Of a stretch of DNA of 64,000 nucleotides, positions 38,388 to 50,976 are shown piece after piece (the first letter of the stretch is position 1; each line of letters starts with the position of its first letter). The stretch comes from Solen grandis. Lineage: Eukaryota; Mollusca; Bivalvia; Adapedonta; Solenidae. The stretch spans positions 62,001 to 126,000 of the forward strand of contig CM037791.1 of NCBI GenBank assembly GCA_021229015.1, given 5' to 3'. The notes under the pieces were generated by a model. It did not search any database. It saw only the letters and a list, made by a program, of their open reading frames with translations, and was not told the DNA's origin. The position numbers and the translations under genes were made by a program.

Positions 38388-38790
38388 GGTCAAGTCTTTG
38401 TCGAAGATGGTCAGACGTCAATATCCGGTATACGGGAACACGTCAGAATGCACAGTATCTGTTAATGGAATTGAAAAAAAACAACCTTTCAATATACAAA
38501 AAAAAATGTTTCAAAAATAACAAAATTGTTCATTTATTAAATTACATTTCAAACTGCACTGTATAGTTTAGAAACAAAGCGAAACTTAATTTTAAAGTTA
38601 AGACAGTTAACTCATATTTAAAATGAGCTTTTAACCTAGGCGAATTTTTTTAAAGTTATGCAAATTTTCCCTAATATGCCATTTAATCCAGATTTCATTC
38701 ATAGGCAATTTTCTTTGAATTCATTTATTATCCTTGGAATATGTATTTAAGTTTTCTTATTTAGAAAGATAAACATGCCTTAAATAATGG
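38388..38790. other. 5' flank of the TRIM-like gene (right arm)
   Basis: AT-rich, non-coding; mirrors 33,763-34,163. No clear promoter box can be assigned. A plus-strand frame reading through here (38,228-38,566) is antisense to the gene. Confidence 0.4.
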
Positions 38791-39872
38791 AAACAAGAGT
38801 GGCAGTGCTGCCACAATATACGCCGCCACAAAATATTAAGACCAAGAGGGTCCTTTTTAATTATTGCTTCTAACATTTCTGTAAGCATAATCTCATAATG
38901 AAATTTGTGAGACCAATTAATTTAGCTGAACAGAGATAGAACCCTAAAAAGACTTCCAATATGAAAGTAGGTCAAATAGCAGTATCAATATGAATTCTTT
39001 TTTTCTTTCTCCGCATAACTCTTGTAAACATCACTTTACCAGAAAATCCCTGCTTTATGCACTTTTAACTGTTTAGAAACTTGAGTTGTGTTTTCAAGAG
39101 ACCATGTTTAGAAAGGTATAACTATTGCAAATATTGATAAACATCAAAATCCCTGTTTAGTGCATATCCACCCAGTATAGTAATGACATTGACCAAGTTT
39201 AGAACAGATAAGGTTAGAAACATACAAGGAATTGCATTCACAAGGCTGAAATATCAATCAGCTAAAGAGAATAAGTTTCAAGGGACAAAAATCTTGCAAA
39301 AATTAATGAACCGGAAAATCGCCACTTCATGCACATCTACTCATTATAGTAATGACATTGACCAAGTTTTGAAAAGATTCATTTAGAAATGTAGGAGGAA
39401 GTGCGTTCACAAGGCTGCATCAATCACATTCAGAAATGTAGGAGGAGTTGCGTTCACAAGGCTGCAATATCAATCAACTAAAGAGACTAAGTTTCAAGGG
39501 ACACTAATCTTGTAAAAATCAATAAACCGGAAAATCGCCACTTCATGCACATCTACCCATTATAGTAATGACATTGACCAAGTTTTGAAAAGATTACTTC
39601 AGAAATGTAGGAGGAGTTGCGTTCACAAGGCTGAAATATCAATGAGCTACAGAGACTAAGTTTCAAGGGACACAAATCTTGTAAAAATCAATGAACCGGA
39701 AAATCACCACTTCATGTACATCTACCCATTATAGTAATGGCATTGACCAAGTTTTGAAAAGATTCATTAAGAAACAAAGGAGGAGTTGTGTTAACAAGAT
39801 ACGGAGATACGGACGTACGGACGGAAAGACGGAGAAGATGACGCCAATATACGACCGCCTCCAACAGCGTAT
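38791..39872 (+). repeat. Tandem-core element with TGGCAGTGCTGCCA hairpin (right arm)
   Basis: Begins AAACAAGAG, then the hairpin TGGCAGTGCTGCCAC. Core units of about 169 bp share ACCGGAAAATCGCC (39,310; 39,527; 39,696) and GGAGGAGTTGCGTTCACAAGGC. One unit carries an extra 48-bp internal duplication (39,387-39,445). Ends near CCTCCAACAGCGTATAAAAA. The start layout matches the elements at 40,111 and 46,914 although the core is unrelated. Confidence 0.75.
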
Positions 39873-40110
39873 AAAAAAGAGATTGATCACAAAACAACAA
39901 ACAATGAATTACTTATAGGTTCGATTCCTGTTCACGTAACTGAGAAGGTACAGTGTTCAATATTTAAGAGGTTTCCTCCCATAATAATGACCACATTCGC
40001 CACAACCCAAGCATTTGAGATTGATTAATAGGAATTGTAAAAACTTATTTTGTAATCTAAAATAAGTAAAGTTCAATCTTAAAATTATAAAGAACATAAA
40101 GTAAAAACAT

Positions 40111-41108
40111 AAACAAGAGGCCCATGATGGCCCTAAATCGCTCACCTGAGATAAATAGGTTGACCCAAGGAACATCTGTACCAATTTATTTTAAAATCTT
40201 GCCTATAGTTTTGAAGAAGATGATTTTTAAAGTTTTCATATTTTGTTTCTTTTTGTTGCCATGGCAACCAGAGTTCTATATGGATCAAGTTTATTTTAGC
40301 AACTTTTGTGAAGGTTGACCCAAGGATCATTCCTGCCAAATTTAATCAAATACTGTCCAGTGGTTTCAGAGGAAATGTTGATTAAAGTTTTCCGAATATA
40401 CATATAAGGTAAATAAGCCCCACCCCTGGCGGCGATGTTTTTTACGGATCGGAAAATTTTTAGCAAATTTGGTAGAGGTTGACCCAAGGAACATCTGTAC
40501 CAATTTATTTTAAAATATGGCCAGTAGTTTTGAAGAAGATGATTTTTAAAGTTTTCATTTTTCTTTTTGCTGCCATGGCAACCAGAGTTCTACATGGATC
40601 AAGTTTATTTTAGCAACTTTTGTGAAGGTTGACCCAAGAATCATCCCTGCCAAGTTTAATCAAATTCTGTCCAGTGGTTTCAGAGGAGATGTTGTTTAAA
40701 GGTTTCTCTATATACATATAAGGCAAATACGCCCCGCCCCTGGCGACCATGTTTTTTTACGGATCGGAATATTTTTAGCAACTTTGGTAGAGGTTGACCC
40801 ATGGAACATCTGTACCTATTTATTTTAAAAATATTGCCAGTAGTTTTGAAGAAGATGATTTTTAAAGTTTTCAAATTATTTTTCTTTTTGTAGCCATGGC
40901 AACCAGAGTTCTTCATGGATCAACTTTATTTTAGCAATTTTTGTAGAGCCTCATCCAAGGAACATTCCTGCCATGTTTCATTAAATTCTGTCCAGAGGTT
41001 TCAGAGGAGATGTCGTTTAAAGCAAATTGTTGACGACGCACGACGCACGACACACGAAGAAGGGTGATCACAAAAGCTAACCTTGAGCACGTTGAACTCA
41101 GGTGAGCT
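40111..41108 (+). repeat. Tandem-core element, ~157-bp half-units (right arm)
   Basis: Starts AAACAAGAGGCCCATGATGG (hairpin), then GGTTGACCCAAGGAACATC at 40,158, 40,477 and 40,792, alternating with GGTTGACCCAAGGATCATTCC-type half-units at 40,314 and 40,627. This gives a ~316-bp dimer of ~157-bp halves. Ends in GCTAACCTTGAGCACGTTG...GGTGAGCT, a hairpin. No coding sequence inside, so any mobility would have to be non-autonomous. Confidence 0.85.
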
Positions 41109-41289
41109 TAAAAGACACGTTGCGCTCTTGTGTCGCAAAAAAAATGCGGGTTCAGGGGTCGATCCCGTTATGCTCATATCTCTAACGACTCATAGTAATT
41201 CTATGTGCAAAGTACTGGTCAAACCCAAACAACATATGACAATCATGAGTGCATCTAAGTGGGTGCCCTCAAAAATGAAGATGTAAGAA
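41109..41289. other. Spacer between element and minisatellite
   Basis: No feature beyond GACACGTTGCGCTCTTGTGTC next to the preceding element end. The minus-strand open frame ending here belongs to the minisatellite. Confidence 0.4.
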
Positions 41290-42354
41290 ATCATGAATGG
41301 TTGAATTGAAAAAAAGAACACAAATGGAAAGACAGGCAGATAGACAAATAGAACTAGAGGACAAACATATACATAGACAGGTAGGTAGGCAGATAGATAG
41401 ACAGATTGGAATACAGGACAGACAGACAAATACATAAATAGACAAGCAGACAGAAAGACACTCAGGCAAATAGAAAGATATGAAAACAGGACAGACAGAC
41501 AGACATACAATTTGACATACACATGGATAGACCGACAGACAGTCATTAAGATGCAAAGATAGACAGATAAACAGACAGGCAGGCAGGACATACATGCATA
41601 GACAGGTAGGCAGATAGATAGGCAAAAAGGACTACAGGGCAGATAGATACAGAGATAGACAGGTAGGCAGATAGATAGGCAAAGAGGACTACAGGGCAGA
41701 CAGATACATGGATAGACATATACAGAGATAGACAGGTAGGCAGATAGATAGACAAATAGGACTACAGGGCAGACAGATACATGGATAGACAGGTAGGCAG
41801 ATATATAGACAAATAGGACTACAGGGCAGACAGATACAGAGATAGACAGGTAGGCAGATAGATAGACAAATAGGACTACAGGGCAGACATATACAGAGAT
41901 AGACAGGTAGGCAGATAGATAGGCAAAGAGGACTACAGGGCAGACATATACAGAGATAGACAGGCAGGCAGATAGATAGGTAAAGAGGACTACAGGGCAG
42001 ACATATACAGAGATAGACAGGCAGGCAGATAGATAGGCAAAGATGACCACAGGGCAGACATTTACAGAGATAGACAGGTAGGCAGATAAATAGGCAAAGA
42101 GGACTACAGGGCAGACATATACAGAGATAGACTGGTAGGCAGATAGATAGACAAATATGACTACAGGACAGACTTATACAGAGATAGACAGGTAGGCAGA
42201 TAGATAGGCAAATAGGACTACAGGGCAGACATATACAGAGATAGACAGGTAGGCAGATAGATAGGCAAATAGGACTAGAGGACAGACAGATACATGGATA
42301 GACAAGCAGACAGACAGACAGACAGATAGGCATGCAGGTACGGTACGCAGATAG
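41290..42354 (-). repeat. 57-bp minisatellite with 19-codon periodic open frames
   Basis: ACTACAGGGCAGAC recurs at exact 57-bp steps from 41,761 to 42,274 (ten occurrences), with two more upstream at 41,631 and 41,688, then a more divergent GACAGACAGG-type stretch down to about 41,290. Because 57 = 3 x 19, minus-strand frames stay open for long distances (286 codons ending at 41,190; 214 codons ending at 41,689) and encode 19-residue repeats such as CPVVLFAYLSAYLSISVYV. There is no supporting start context or known family, so I treat these as repeat-driven frames, not genes. Confidence 0.9.
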
Positions 42355-43454
42355 CAGGGCTCACCCTGGCTGTAAAACTGTTTGCGCCAACACATTCGCC
42401 AAATGAGAAAATTAGAACCAAATTTAAGAAGTTGGAGCCAAATTTAATGCAAGTGGCTCCAATATGTTTTCGGAAAACTTTATTGTCTATATACTGGTAT
42501 GATATATGCATTTGTTATACTTGAACTGTCAAAGACATATTCAGTTGGAAAAAAAAAAAGTCATATAATTCTAAATGATAATTAAATGAATTTAATTCAC
42601 AATTAGTTTTATAAATACTTATTAAAAAATATTTCATTCAATTGTCAAAAAAAAATTTATTTCATTCAAATATAAAAGTATCAATAATAAAGAATATTAC
42701 ATGAGAGTAGGTGTATTAATAGGTATATTAATATTTTGATACATCAATAAAAGACAAAAAAAAAATGTGTTCATGTACAAAAAAAAAATATATTTTCCAA
42801 CAAAATCATTAAAAATAACCTGACTAAAAATATTATATGAAAATATTAAGTGAAATAAAAAAATACAATAAAAATAATAATAAAACTTGGGTACGTTATA
42901 TATTGGATACATTTTGGTTTGGATACGTTTTCACTCGCTGCATTAGCGATTAGTATCGAGTCATTTATATACATCGGTACATCTATGCTATTTACCAGTT
43001 GGAATCTAGCTAGGTAAACCAATTAATCAATTTAAATGTTTTAAAAGAAACGGTAGTAATGGAACATTGCTGATGTTTTTCGCAAATGTCCGCCATTGTC
43101 ATGATTGCGCAATTTCATAACAGTTCTTAATGCAGGCATAAACAAAAGTCGGTAGAGAGTGTGACAAATGTTAACAAGTTATAAGCTTCCAATACCATCC
43201 GAGTATTCCACATCTTTGCATAATTAGGGAGCCTCAGAATGCGTGTTGATTGGATAATCCCACAGCAGGTGCTGGTTACTTTAAGTAGTATACAGTGTAG
43301 AGCGACCTGTATTTTTCTGCATTACGGAACTTAAACAAACGCGGTACTAATTTGCCGATTTCTTCTTCGTATGCGCCAAACACATTCGCCAATTAGAAAA
43401 ATCTTGCGCCAGTTTCATATTTTTGTCGCATTTGGCGACCGACAGCGAGCCCTG
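42355..43454. mobile_element. 1.1-kb hAT-like non-autonomous element in the minisatellite
   Basis: Ends are inverted copies of CAGGGCTC (CAGGGCTCACC at the left, GCGAGCCCTG at the right). Subterminal CGCCAA(A)CACATTCGCCAA occurs at both sides. Minisatellite sequence flanks both ends, with AGATAG directly repeated at each junction; hAT elements make 8-bp duplications, so this 6-bp match in a repetitive tract is suggestive only. No transposase frame inside. CAGGG termini are typical of hAT families. Confidence 0.6.
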
Positions 43455-45348
43455 AGATAGACAGATGCATAGATAGATAAACATACAGACAGACTTACAG
43501 AAAGACAGAAATATTTTTTATCTCACATGCCAAGCATACCAATCGTCGATGTGGTGGTCTTTTATTTCCCCAAATGATTTCTTCCCTGTTCCAAGAGAAA
43601 ATGAATATAATCAAGTTATAAGCAAATATTTAGATCAAACATCTAAATTGACATCAAGCATTATCGACCATGATCCACAAATCATCATTATGAGTCGAAT
43701 TAAACCGAGTTCGATTCCAGCTTTGATACAAACATGTGCAGCGTATAACGATGGGCAGATCATTTTGTTTTTTTCTGATTTATATCTAAGTTTATTGTCT
43801 CAATTAAAAAAGAGAAAGAATTATCTAGATTTTATTTAAATGATCTCTACGGAATAAATATCCACCATGCAGGAACAGAATCATAAATTGATTTTGATCT
43901 ATCTTTATATTTCATAGGTCGAAAACATCACATTTCTTCATCCGAAACATAAAAATTTAAATTAAAATATGAACCGATAAGATAAAATGAGGAAATAAAC
44001 CTCAATTCCAAACATGCAACTAAAACTAAATGTATCCAGAAGAGATGAGTAGATCAGCATCTTGACTCTTCAAGAGTTTGACAGAAACTGACACTTACAG
44101 CGTCTGATGTCATAAATATATGACGTCATTATAACACGTCATATAGCAAAACGGGTATTGTTTGACTCTTAAATGTTTAAAAAAATGTAATAAAATAAAT
44201 ATAATATAAAAGTGTGAATGATTGTCAGGATTCAATGTTTAAATTTAAATGCATCCACAAGATGCCATAAAATACATTGTATATGGAAAATGCTACTTAA
44301 TTGGGAGTCATACTTTTTAAGCCTAGAGAGACTCGGGACTCGTGCAGGGAAAATTATAAAGTCACTGAATAACTGCCTCTCTCTCTATATATAGAGGGTC
44401 ATTATTATTATTATTATTTATTTATATTTTATATTTAATATAAAGGTCCTGTGCATAGACAGGTTAGGTTATAATATCAAAACAGTAGAAAAGAGAAATA
44501 GAGGGGGACAATATGCTTATAAGCCGTCCATTAACACATTTTGTTTTAATCTTTTCTGGTTTTAAATAAAGGTAAGGAATTTCATAGACATTACAAAAAC
44601 AATGGAGGCTGAAATCAGTACTTCAAACAGTAACAAAAACAACAACCACAACCAAATGATAATGAGTAAAATCATCATCAGCTGCATATCATGACTGTTT
44701 TTCATTTCAAAATTTTAGGAAATTATTCGGACATCATCATCAATATCACAAAATTACATATTAATAACCAGAAAAAAAAAAACAGAAAAAAAACGAAAAA
44801 CAACATATTCTAGGATTCATTTTTCATAAAATAAATATCTATTATATAATGATATTAATAAAATCAATAAATGATAAAATCATAAAAGTTTTATGAAAGA
44901 TATGTTTAATTAAAAAAATGAAAGAACATTCAAAATGGCGGCTCCCGAGTGAAAAACAAATCAAAAACAAATAATAGAATAGATAAAAAATTTTGTTCTA
45001 TGTTAAATTTACAAATAACACAATTGCAAAATATCTTGCACTAATAGTATTCAATCCTAATCAAACTGAACTACAACTTCTAAAAATAGGTGTTTAGTTA
45101 AAAAATACAGGTAAACCCCCAGTAAAAGCAACTTTCTTTTGTGCCAATCATTCAAACTAAAAGAAAATTATTCAAGTCAAACTCCACTATTACAAATGTA
45201 GTACTATTTTTTTAGCCATATTCTCAAACTAAGGGTAATTTCTCAAGTTCCCTGGGAACCGAACCCAGTCATCAGCACAATACATTGTACTGAAAATAAT
45301 CATAATAACTGTAGAGAAAAAAAAAAAACAACAGTAGAAATAGGCAAA
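43455..45348. other. Non-coding stretch, one unrecognised open frame
   Basis: Begins with about 60 bp of residual minisatellite. A 96-codon plus-strand open frame (43,549-43,839) starts MWWSFISPNDFFPV and has no family I recognise; it may be a decayed retroelement piece. A (TTA)n run at about 44,401-44,418 and a poly-A stretch near 44,770 are low complexity. Confidence 0.4.
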
Positions 45349-46130
45349 ATGGAAACTCCTAACAAAACCTTAGACAGTTCCATGATTATGGGGACTCCCG
45401 AAAACAGAACGAAAAAAGTACTTTTCCCATCTCCGTAAGAAAAAAGTCACTAGGCCACCCACCACCCCTGAAACTCCTACCTCTTTAGAACCTAGGGATG
45501 AAACTGATTCCGACCACCCTAAAAACTGAAAACACCTCCCCACCCCAACATCTGGTCAACACAACACCGGCCAAAATGAATTGGACTTCATTACTGTTTA
45601 AGAAGAGAAAACCAAGCCCCCCCACCCCCCCAAAACAGGAAAAGGGTCCAACAGTAATCCTATTTTAATTTCTGACCAACCCGCCCGCTCACCTGCACCT
45701 AGCCTCAACAAAACTTAATGAAATAGGGTCGGCTTTCATGGCCAAGTTAGGGGGACACTGTGCCAAAGTCATCAACATACAAGGACAAACTCTAAAATTC
45801 AAACTAAGAAAAGACCGGTTAACTGTGGCCCAAGATTTCAGTTATAAGGATTACCAATTTCATATACGGCAAATCCAGGAAATCAAATTAAAAGGTATAA
45901 TAAATATCTATGAAACTAGCAACTATGAGACAATAAAGACCTCCCTCATGAAAAACAAAAATGTAGAAAAAGTAGGCCAAACAAAATCTAGACAGCTATC
46001 AGTTACCTTTTCCACAACAATAGCCCCCCTCCAAACAGATAATCTGCAGGTTAAACCGGCCATGAGAAAAAAACATCAGATGTAATAAATGTCAAAACAA
46101 GGGTCAGGACTGCCACAAAATACACCCATC
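45349..46130 (+). pseudogene. ORF1 (Gag-like) of a Jockey-type LINE, N-terminal part
   Basis: Starts METPNKTLDSSM. After frame breaks in a Pro/Thr/Lys-rich leader, an open 115-codon stretch (45,738-46,085) carries the RNA-binding-like part: GGHCAKVINIQGQTLKF, then YKDYQFHIRQIQEIKLKG and SRQLSVTFST. Immediately after the stop, a cysteine-rich stretch resumes (CNKCQNKGQDC). This order is typical of ORF1 of Jockey-clade elements. It is decayed even in this clean copy. Confidence 0.65.
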
Positions 46131-46499
46131 ACAGTATGGGGACTCTCAGAAATAGCTCAGAGAAACAAGCTATTGTCTCCTAAATCCCATTTGTTAATGA
46201 ATGTTACTTATTAAAACAATCATGTTGAAACATTTCCATTAATTTGAAGGAAAATGTCTCTTTTGACGTATTCAAGTGTTCAAGTCCAAATTACATGATT
46301 TTGCTAGGTATTGAACTTAGCCAATATTTTACAACTGAATCATTTCTTGCAATTTTGGTCAAGGTCAGAAAAGAATGCCTAAAACTGGATGGTGTTGTCA
46401 GATCTGTAAAAAATTTCAACGAGTTGGTCTATGAATAGCTAATCTTTTCTTAAAGTAATTACATGCTTAATTTTGGTTCATAAACGAGAACATCTTAAG

Positions 46500-46913
46500 A
46501 TAGGCGTATAAAAATGGCCACTCCACTTCCATATGCAAAGGTAACACAATTTGCCCTCACTGTGCAGGCCCCCATGGTCACAACAACTGCACAAATAAAA
46601 CAAACAAAAAATGTGCAAACTGTAATGGAAATCACGGTGCAGCTTACAAGGTCTGTCCTGCATACATTAAATATAGTAGGCAAGTAAACCAAAAAAAAAA
46701 AAACACTGTCCAGAAAGAGTATGAAAAAGCCCTAGAAAATAAGAAACCAACAATGAAACTGGAAGATCTAGCAAAGAAATTAGTGGGAAAGTCAGAAACT
46801 GTCATCCTCAACATCCTAACTAGAGAACTGAAACAACTTCATACCCCATAGCCACCAATTAAAACCAATGTACCTAAAAAAACAAGGAAAAAGAGCACAA
46901 ACAAAACAAGAGG
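46500..46913 (+). pseudogene. LINE ORF1 zinc-knuckle region
   Basis: One frame reads CPHCAGPHGHNNC followed by CANCNGNHGAAYKVCPAYI: two CCHC knuckles (C-x2-C-x3-H-x4-C and C-x2-C-x3-H-x6-C) of the kind ending ORF1 of Jockey-like non-LTR retrotransposons. A Lys-rich tail (KALENKKPTMKLEDLAKKL) follows. About 350 bp between this and the upstream part (46,131-46,499) has no clear LINE homology and may be an insertion. Confidence 0.75.
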
Positions 46914-47883
46914 GTCATGATGGCCCTGAATCGCTCACCTGATTATAAATGAGCAACATAAGTTGGATTTTTCATATTGACCTACTTTTTGACATCACAT
47001 GACCCACTTTCGAGCTTGCCAAGATTTATGGAAACAACATTCTGACCAAGTTTCATAAGATTGGCCAAAAATGTGGCTCTAGGTGTTAACAAGGTTTTTC
47101 TAAGATTTGACCTCATGACCTACTTTTTGACCCCACATTACCCAAATTCAAACTTGTCCAAGATTTTATGGAGACAAACATTCTGACCAGGTTTCATAAA
47201 GATTGGGCCAAAAATGTGGCCTCTAGAGTGTTAACAAGGTTGTTCTAAGATTTGACCTCATGACCTACTTTTTGACCCCCAAGCCAAATTCAATTTGTCC
47301 AAGATTTTATGGAACAAACATTTTGACCAAGTTTCATAGATTGGAAAAATGTGGCCTCTAGAGTGTTAACAAAGTTTTTCTAAGATTTGACCTCATGACC
47401 TACTTTTTGACCCCGCATGTCCCAAATTCAAACTTGTTCAAGATTTTAGGGAAACAAACATTCTGACCAAGTTTCATGAAGATTGGGCTAAATATGTGGC
47501 CTCTAGGTTGTTAACAAGGTTTTTATAAGACTTGACCTCGTGACCTACTTTTCGACCCCACATGACCCAATTTTAAATTTGTACAAGATTTTATGGAAAC
47601 AAACATAATTGGTTTAAAAATGTGGCCTCTAGAATGTTAACAAAGTTTTTAAAACTTGATCTCGTGACCTACTTTTTGACCCTTCCAATTTTATGGAGAC
47701 AAACATTCTGACCAAGTTTCATGAAGATTGGCCTAAAAATATGGCCTCTAGAGTTTTAACAAGCCAAATAACCGCCGGCCGCCAAAACACCCTTAGACGT
47801 TGTGGGAAAAACGACGCATGACGCACGCCGGACGAAGGGCGATCACAAAAGCTCACTTTGAGCACGTTGTGCTCAGGTGAGCT
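46914..47883 (+). repeat. Tandem-core element inside the LINE, ~145-bp units
   Basis: Starts AAACAAGAGGGTCATGATGG (hairpin) and CGCTCACCTG. Repeats of GACCTACTTTTTGACC occur at 46,978, 47,117, 47,262, 47,397, 47,542 and 47,666, with GTGGCCTCTAGAGTGTTAAC between. It ends AGCTCACTTTGAGCACGTTG then TGCTCAGGTGAGCT, a long hairpin. It sits between LINE ORF1 and the RT tail. Missing RT sequence means it is not simply an insertion into an intact LINE. Confidence 0.85.
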
Positions 47884-47892
47884 AAAAAACCC

Positions 47893-48794
47893 TAATGACA
47901 GTATATAACTATGGCTGTATAGCATACAACTGGGCTAGCTCTGAATTACTTTAAAAATTACAAATAGTTCAAAACAAGGCCCTGAAACTCATCACAGGTT
48001 GTAAACCATTTACCTCTACAACACCCCTACAGTACTGATAGAAAGTGCTGAAATTCCCCTTAACTTGCAAAGAGAAAAATGTATGCTCAAATACTGGGCC
48101 AGATCCATTACATTAGGGAACAGGTTTCCAATTAATAAAGAAATCAAAATTGACCCTGGCTATTCATAGAAACTTGCCAAGTCAAAAACACTGTGAAGAC
48201 CGTACGCCAATGAAATAATGCAACTCACGGAAAAGTATGGTCTTTCCTACAAATCACTATGTGGTCAAGATCCCCGTCATTGATACAAGTTTATCTAAAT
48301 ACATCAGTAAACAATACAAACAATCTATGATTAATCATGAAACTGCAAACAAATACATGGCTACAATAGATAGACAATGGTCAATATATACTGATGGTAG
48401 TAAGGACAAAGATAAAAACCTAGCAGGAGCAGGAATTGTTATAATTGACCAAAATAACACTATCATACATAACATGGGTCTCAAACTTGATCCCAGACTC
48501 TCGATTTTCAGTTGTGAATTAGCAGCAATAAACATAGTCTTGCAATGGCTTATATTCACAATGACAAAAAGTACCATTCCCTCCAACATTGCTCTTTTTA
48601 CTGACTCACTAAGTGCCTTTCAGGCCACATCAACCTGCTCTTCCATCTCTAGACACGATCTCCTATTTCAAATCATTCAGGGGTTTCCAAATCATTCCAA
48701 GTGGACGCCCACTTGCCTGCGCTGGGTTAAATCACTACGGGCAATTGATTTTTCAAAAGAAGATAGCCCGGTGGGCAAGTTTATTTATATATAA
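47893..48794 (+). pseudogene. LINE reverse transcriptase tail and RNase H
   Basis: The first part (47,895-48,180), in two frames with stops, reads YNYGCIAYNWASS, KLQIVQNKALKLITGC and REKCMLKYWARS, the C-terminal RT region of Jockey/I-type LINEs. The second part (185-codon frame from 48,237) holds an RNase H fold with WSIYTDGSK (first Asp), SCELAAI (Glu) and LFTDSLSAFQA (second Asp). The last catalytic block is lost where the frame ends. The endonuclease and the RT catalytic core (YxDD) are absent, so the element is dead. Confidence 0.8.
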
Positions 48795-50799
48795 ATGAAA
48801 TCTTTCATTTTTTTTATTTCCTAAAGTATATCAGGATTAAAATATTTGCAAATTGTCTTTGATACATAGTAACTAAAATTCACTATAATATTACACATAT
48901 TTAGTTTTAAACATTAACTAACACCGACTAACTACAAGATTGGGCTTCCTGTTTTTACTGGGGGCTAGTAGATGTTCAAAGTAACTTGTAAGTAAAACAA
49001 AGAAAACCCCCAAAATCATAGAAAACAGGCTGTTTTTTTTTTTGTTTTTTTTTTTTTTTCGTTTTTCGACTAGCTAATTCCTACTTCACCCACGGAATAA
49101 ATGTGAATAATTTTAAAGCCCCTTTCTACGTGATTATCACCAAAACAAAAACATGTAAGAAAAAAGTTAGGACTACATAAAAAGAGGCTGCATTAGGCAT
49201 AGCAGAAGTTGAACGTCCGGGCGCTCATAACATGAGTTTTAAAACTCCATCCGGCATGCCAGTTAATAATAGTTATTAATAGGCATGTTATTAATAGGCA
49301 TACACTTACTCTACGTATGGTACTTGAACCAATCAAACCAGAATCAAACTTACTATAAAGTAAAAGTCATCCATATCCCACTTCCAAACCGCTGGTAAAC
49401 AAACTGCAACTCCATACAAATGGCGGACAGTATACATGTAACATCCGGGCAACTTACGGTAAGGTAGGGTAAACACGACCAATTTTAAATACAAAATTAA
49501 GAGGACTTTCAATAGAGACATATAGTCAAAAGTCACTACTCGATAAGCACAAACTATAAAAAAGTGAGAGAAAGATCCTCTTTTTGGTCTTAAACAGAAA
49601 TGTAACCTCAAAATGCATTTAACATACCTACAATAAAATAAAAAAATATTAAAGTCTCAACATCTAAGGCCCAAAAGACATCTCCAAAAAACATATAAGG
49701 CAGGTATCTGTTCGGAAACTGGGGGAAATCAAAATCAGAATCGACTTTTCAGACATGGTGATTATTTCCCCTTTTTTTACTCCCCCCTTTTTTTCTTCAA
49801 TACAACAAATACGAAATACAAAGCTTTTCATATTTGATGCATACTTTAGTAAAATATTAGATCACAATTTAGGATGAATTTTGGCTCACTTTCTACAATA
49901 AACACATTTCCTTAACAAACTCAGCTCATCACACAAATGACAATAATAGGACAAAGGGAAAGGAGATTATTTGTTGAAGAAATAAGCTTTGTACAAAATG
50001 AAAACGTCTATGGCTCTTAATCCCTGAACCAACTTAAACCCTAATAAGCAATCTTAGGTAATACTCTGTCCCTGAGTCCATGAAAGAAACCAAAGCAAAA
50101 ACATTGGTCCCCTGGGAGTCTAATCCAGCCATCTTAACGTAAGTCAAGATGTACCACAAAAACCAAAGTCATGCTTAGGGACTTTCAAAAAGCAGATAGA
50201 AATAAACACACACACACACACTCACCTTTACGGACGGTAATGTAGGACTTATACAAAACACACACACACATATTTGAGTTGTCTAAGATATACATTTCAA
50301 CACAGATACTTTTTCGCAAAAAAAAAATGCATTTCAAACATTTCTGGAATTCAAATAAGGTGAATGTTCTTACAGGTTTGTTCGGAATTGAAGTTAGAAC
50401 TTGAATGTCTTGAATATTGAAACAGGCGATGGGTTAAACAAAAAATGCAATTTACTAATTACACATAAGGGGACAATATTAATAGAAAAGATCTGTACAC
50501 ACCCGATTGCAGAGAACGGATGTTGCAAGCTGACCTAGGGCATTCGACTCGTGCACTGTCAACCATTGAATGTCTAAAATTACTGTCAATTGTTTTTAAG
50601 TTTGGGGGTTTTGTGACCAGTATTTATATATTTCTCTTATGAGATATAGTGAGAAACAAATGTCTATTATTATTTGTATCATTTGTTTATGTATTAAGTG
50701 TGTAAAAAATGATAAGATTAATAGATATGCCACCTGATTTATTAAAAGAAGAAAATAAAAACACTCGGTAAATGTCTATCATTTGATATCATTTGAATT
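48795..50799. other. Non-coding stretch, no gene seen
   Basis: AT-rich with poly-T (49,033-49,060) and (CA)n near 50,206-50,220. No domain-bearing frame. Mirrors the corrupted 20,150-21,970 region. Confidence 0.45.
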
Positions 50800-50976
50800 A
50801 ACGACTCTCCATTAGTAGTAAAAGAAAAATTAGTAGAAGTTGTAAAAAAAGAATATTAGTTGAATAGAAATAGCAGTAGTAGCAGAAGAAAAAAAAGTAG
50901 TAGTAAAAGTAGTAAAAGATGAAATGATAAAAGTTGTGACACAAGTAGTAGAAGTTGTAGCAGCTGTTGTCTCTTT
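50800..50976. repeat. (TAG)-rich imperfect trinucleotide tract
   Basis: AGTAGTAGCAGAAG / GTAGTAGTAAAAGTAG-type repeats over about 150 bp, adjoining the hairpin end of the next element. Confidence 0.65.

Noticed and set aside
38082..38393. 103-codon frame crossing the gap
   Set aside because: Only 38,201-38,387 is real sequence (TRIM 5' end); the rest crosses 100 N.
41190..42333. Large membrane-protein genes on the minus strand (286 and 214 codons)
   Set aside because: They are the 57-bp minisatellite read in more than one frame, with no gene structure or known domain.
48335..48589. 84-codon minus-strand frame
   Set aside because: Antisense shadow of the LINE RNase H.
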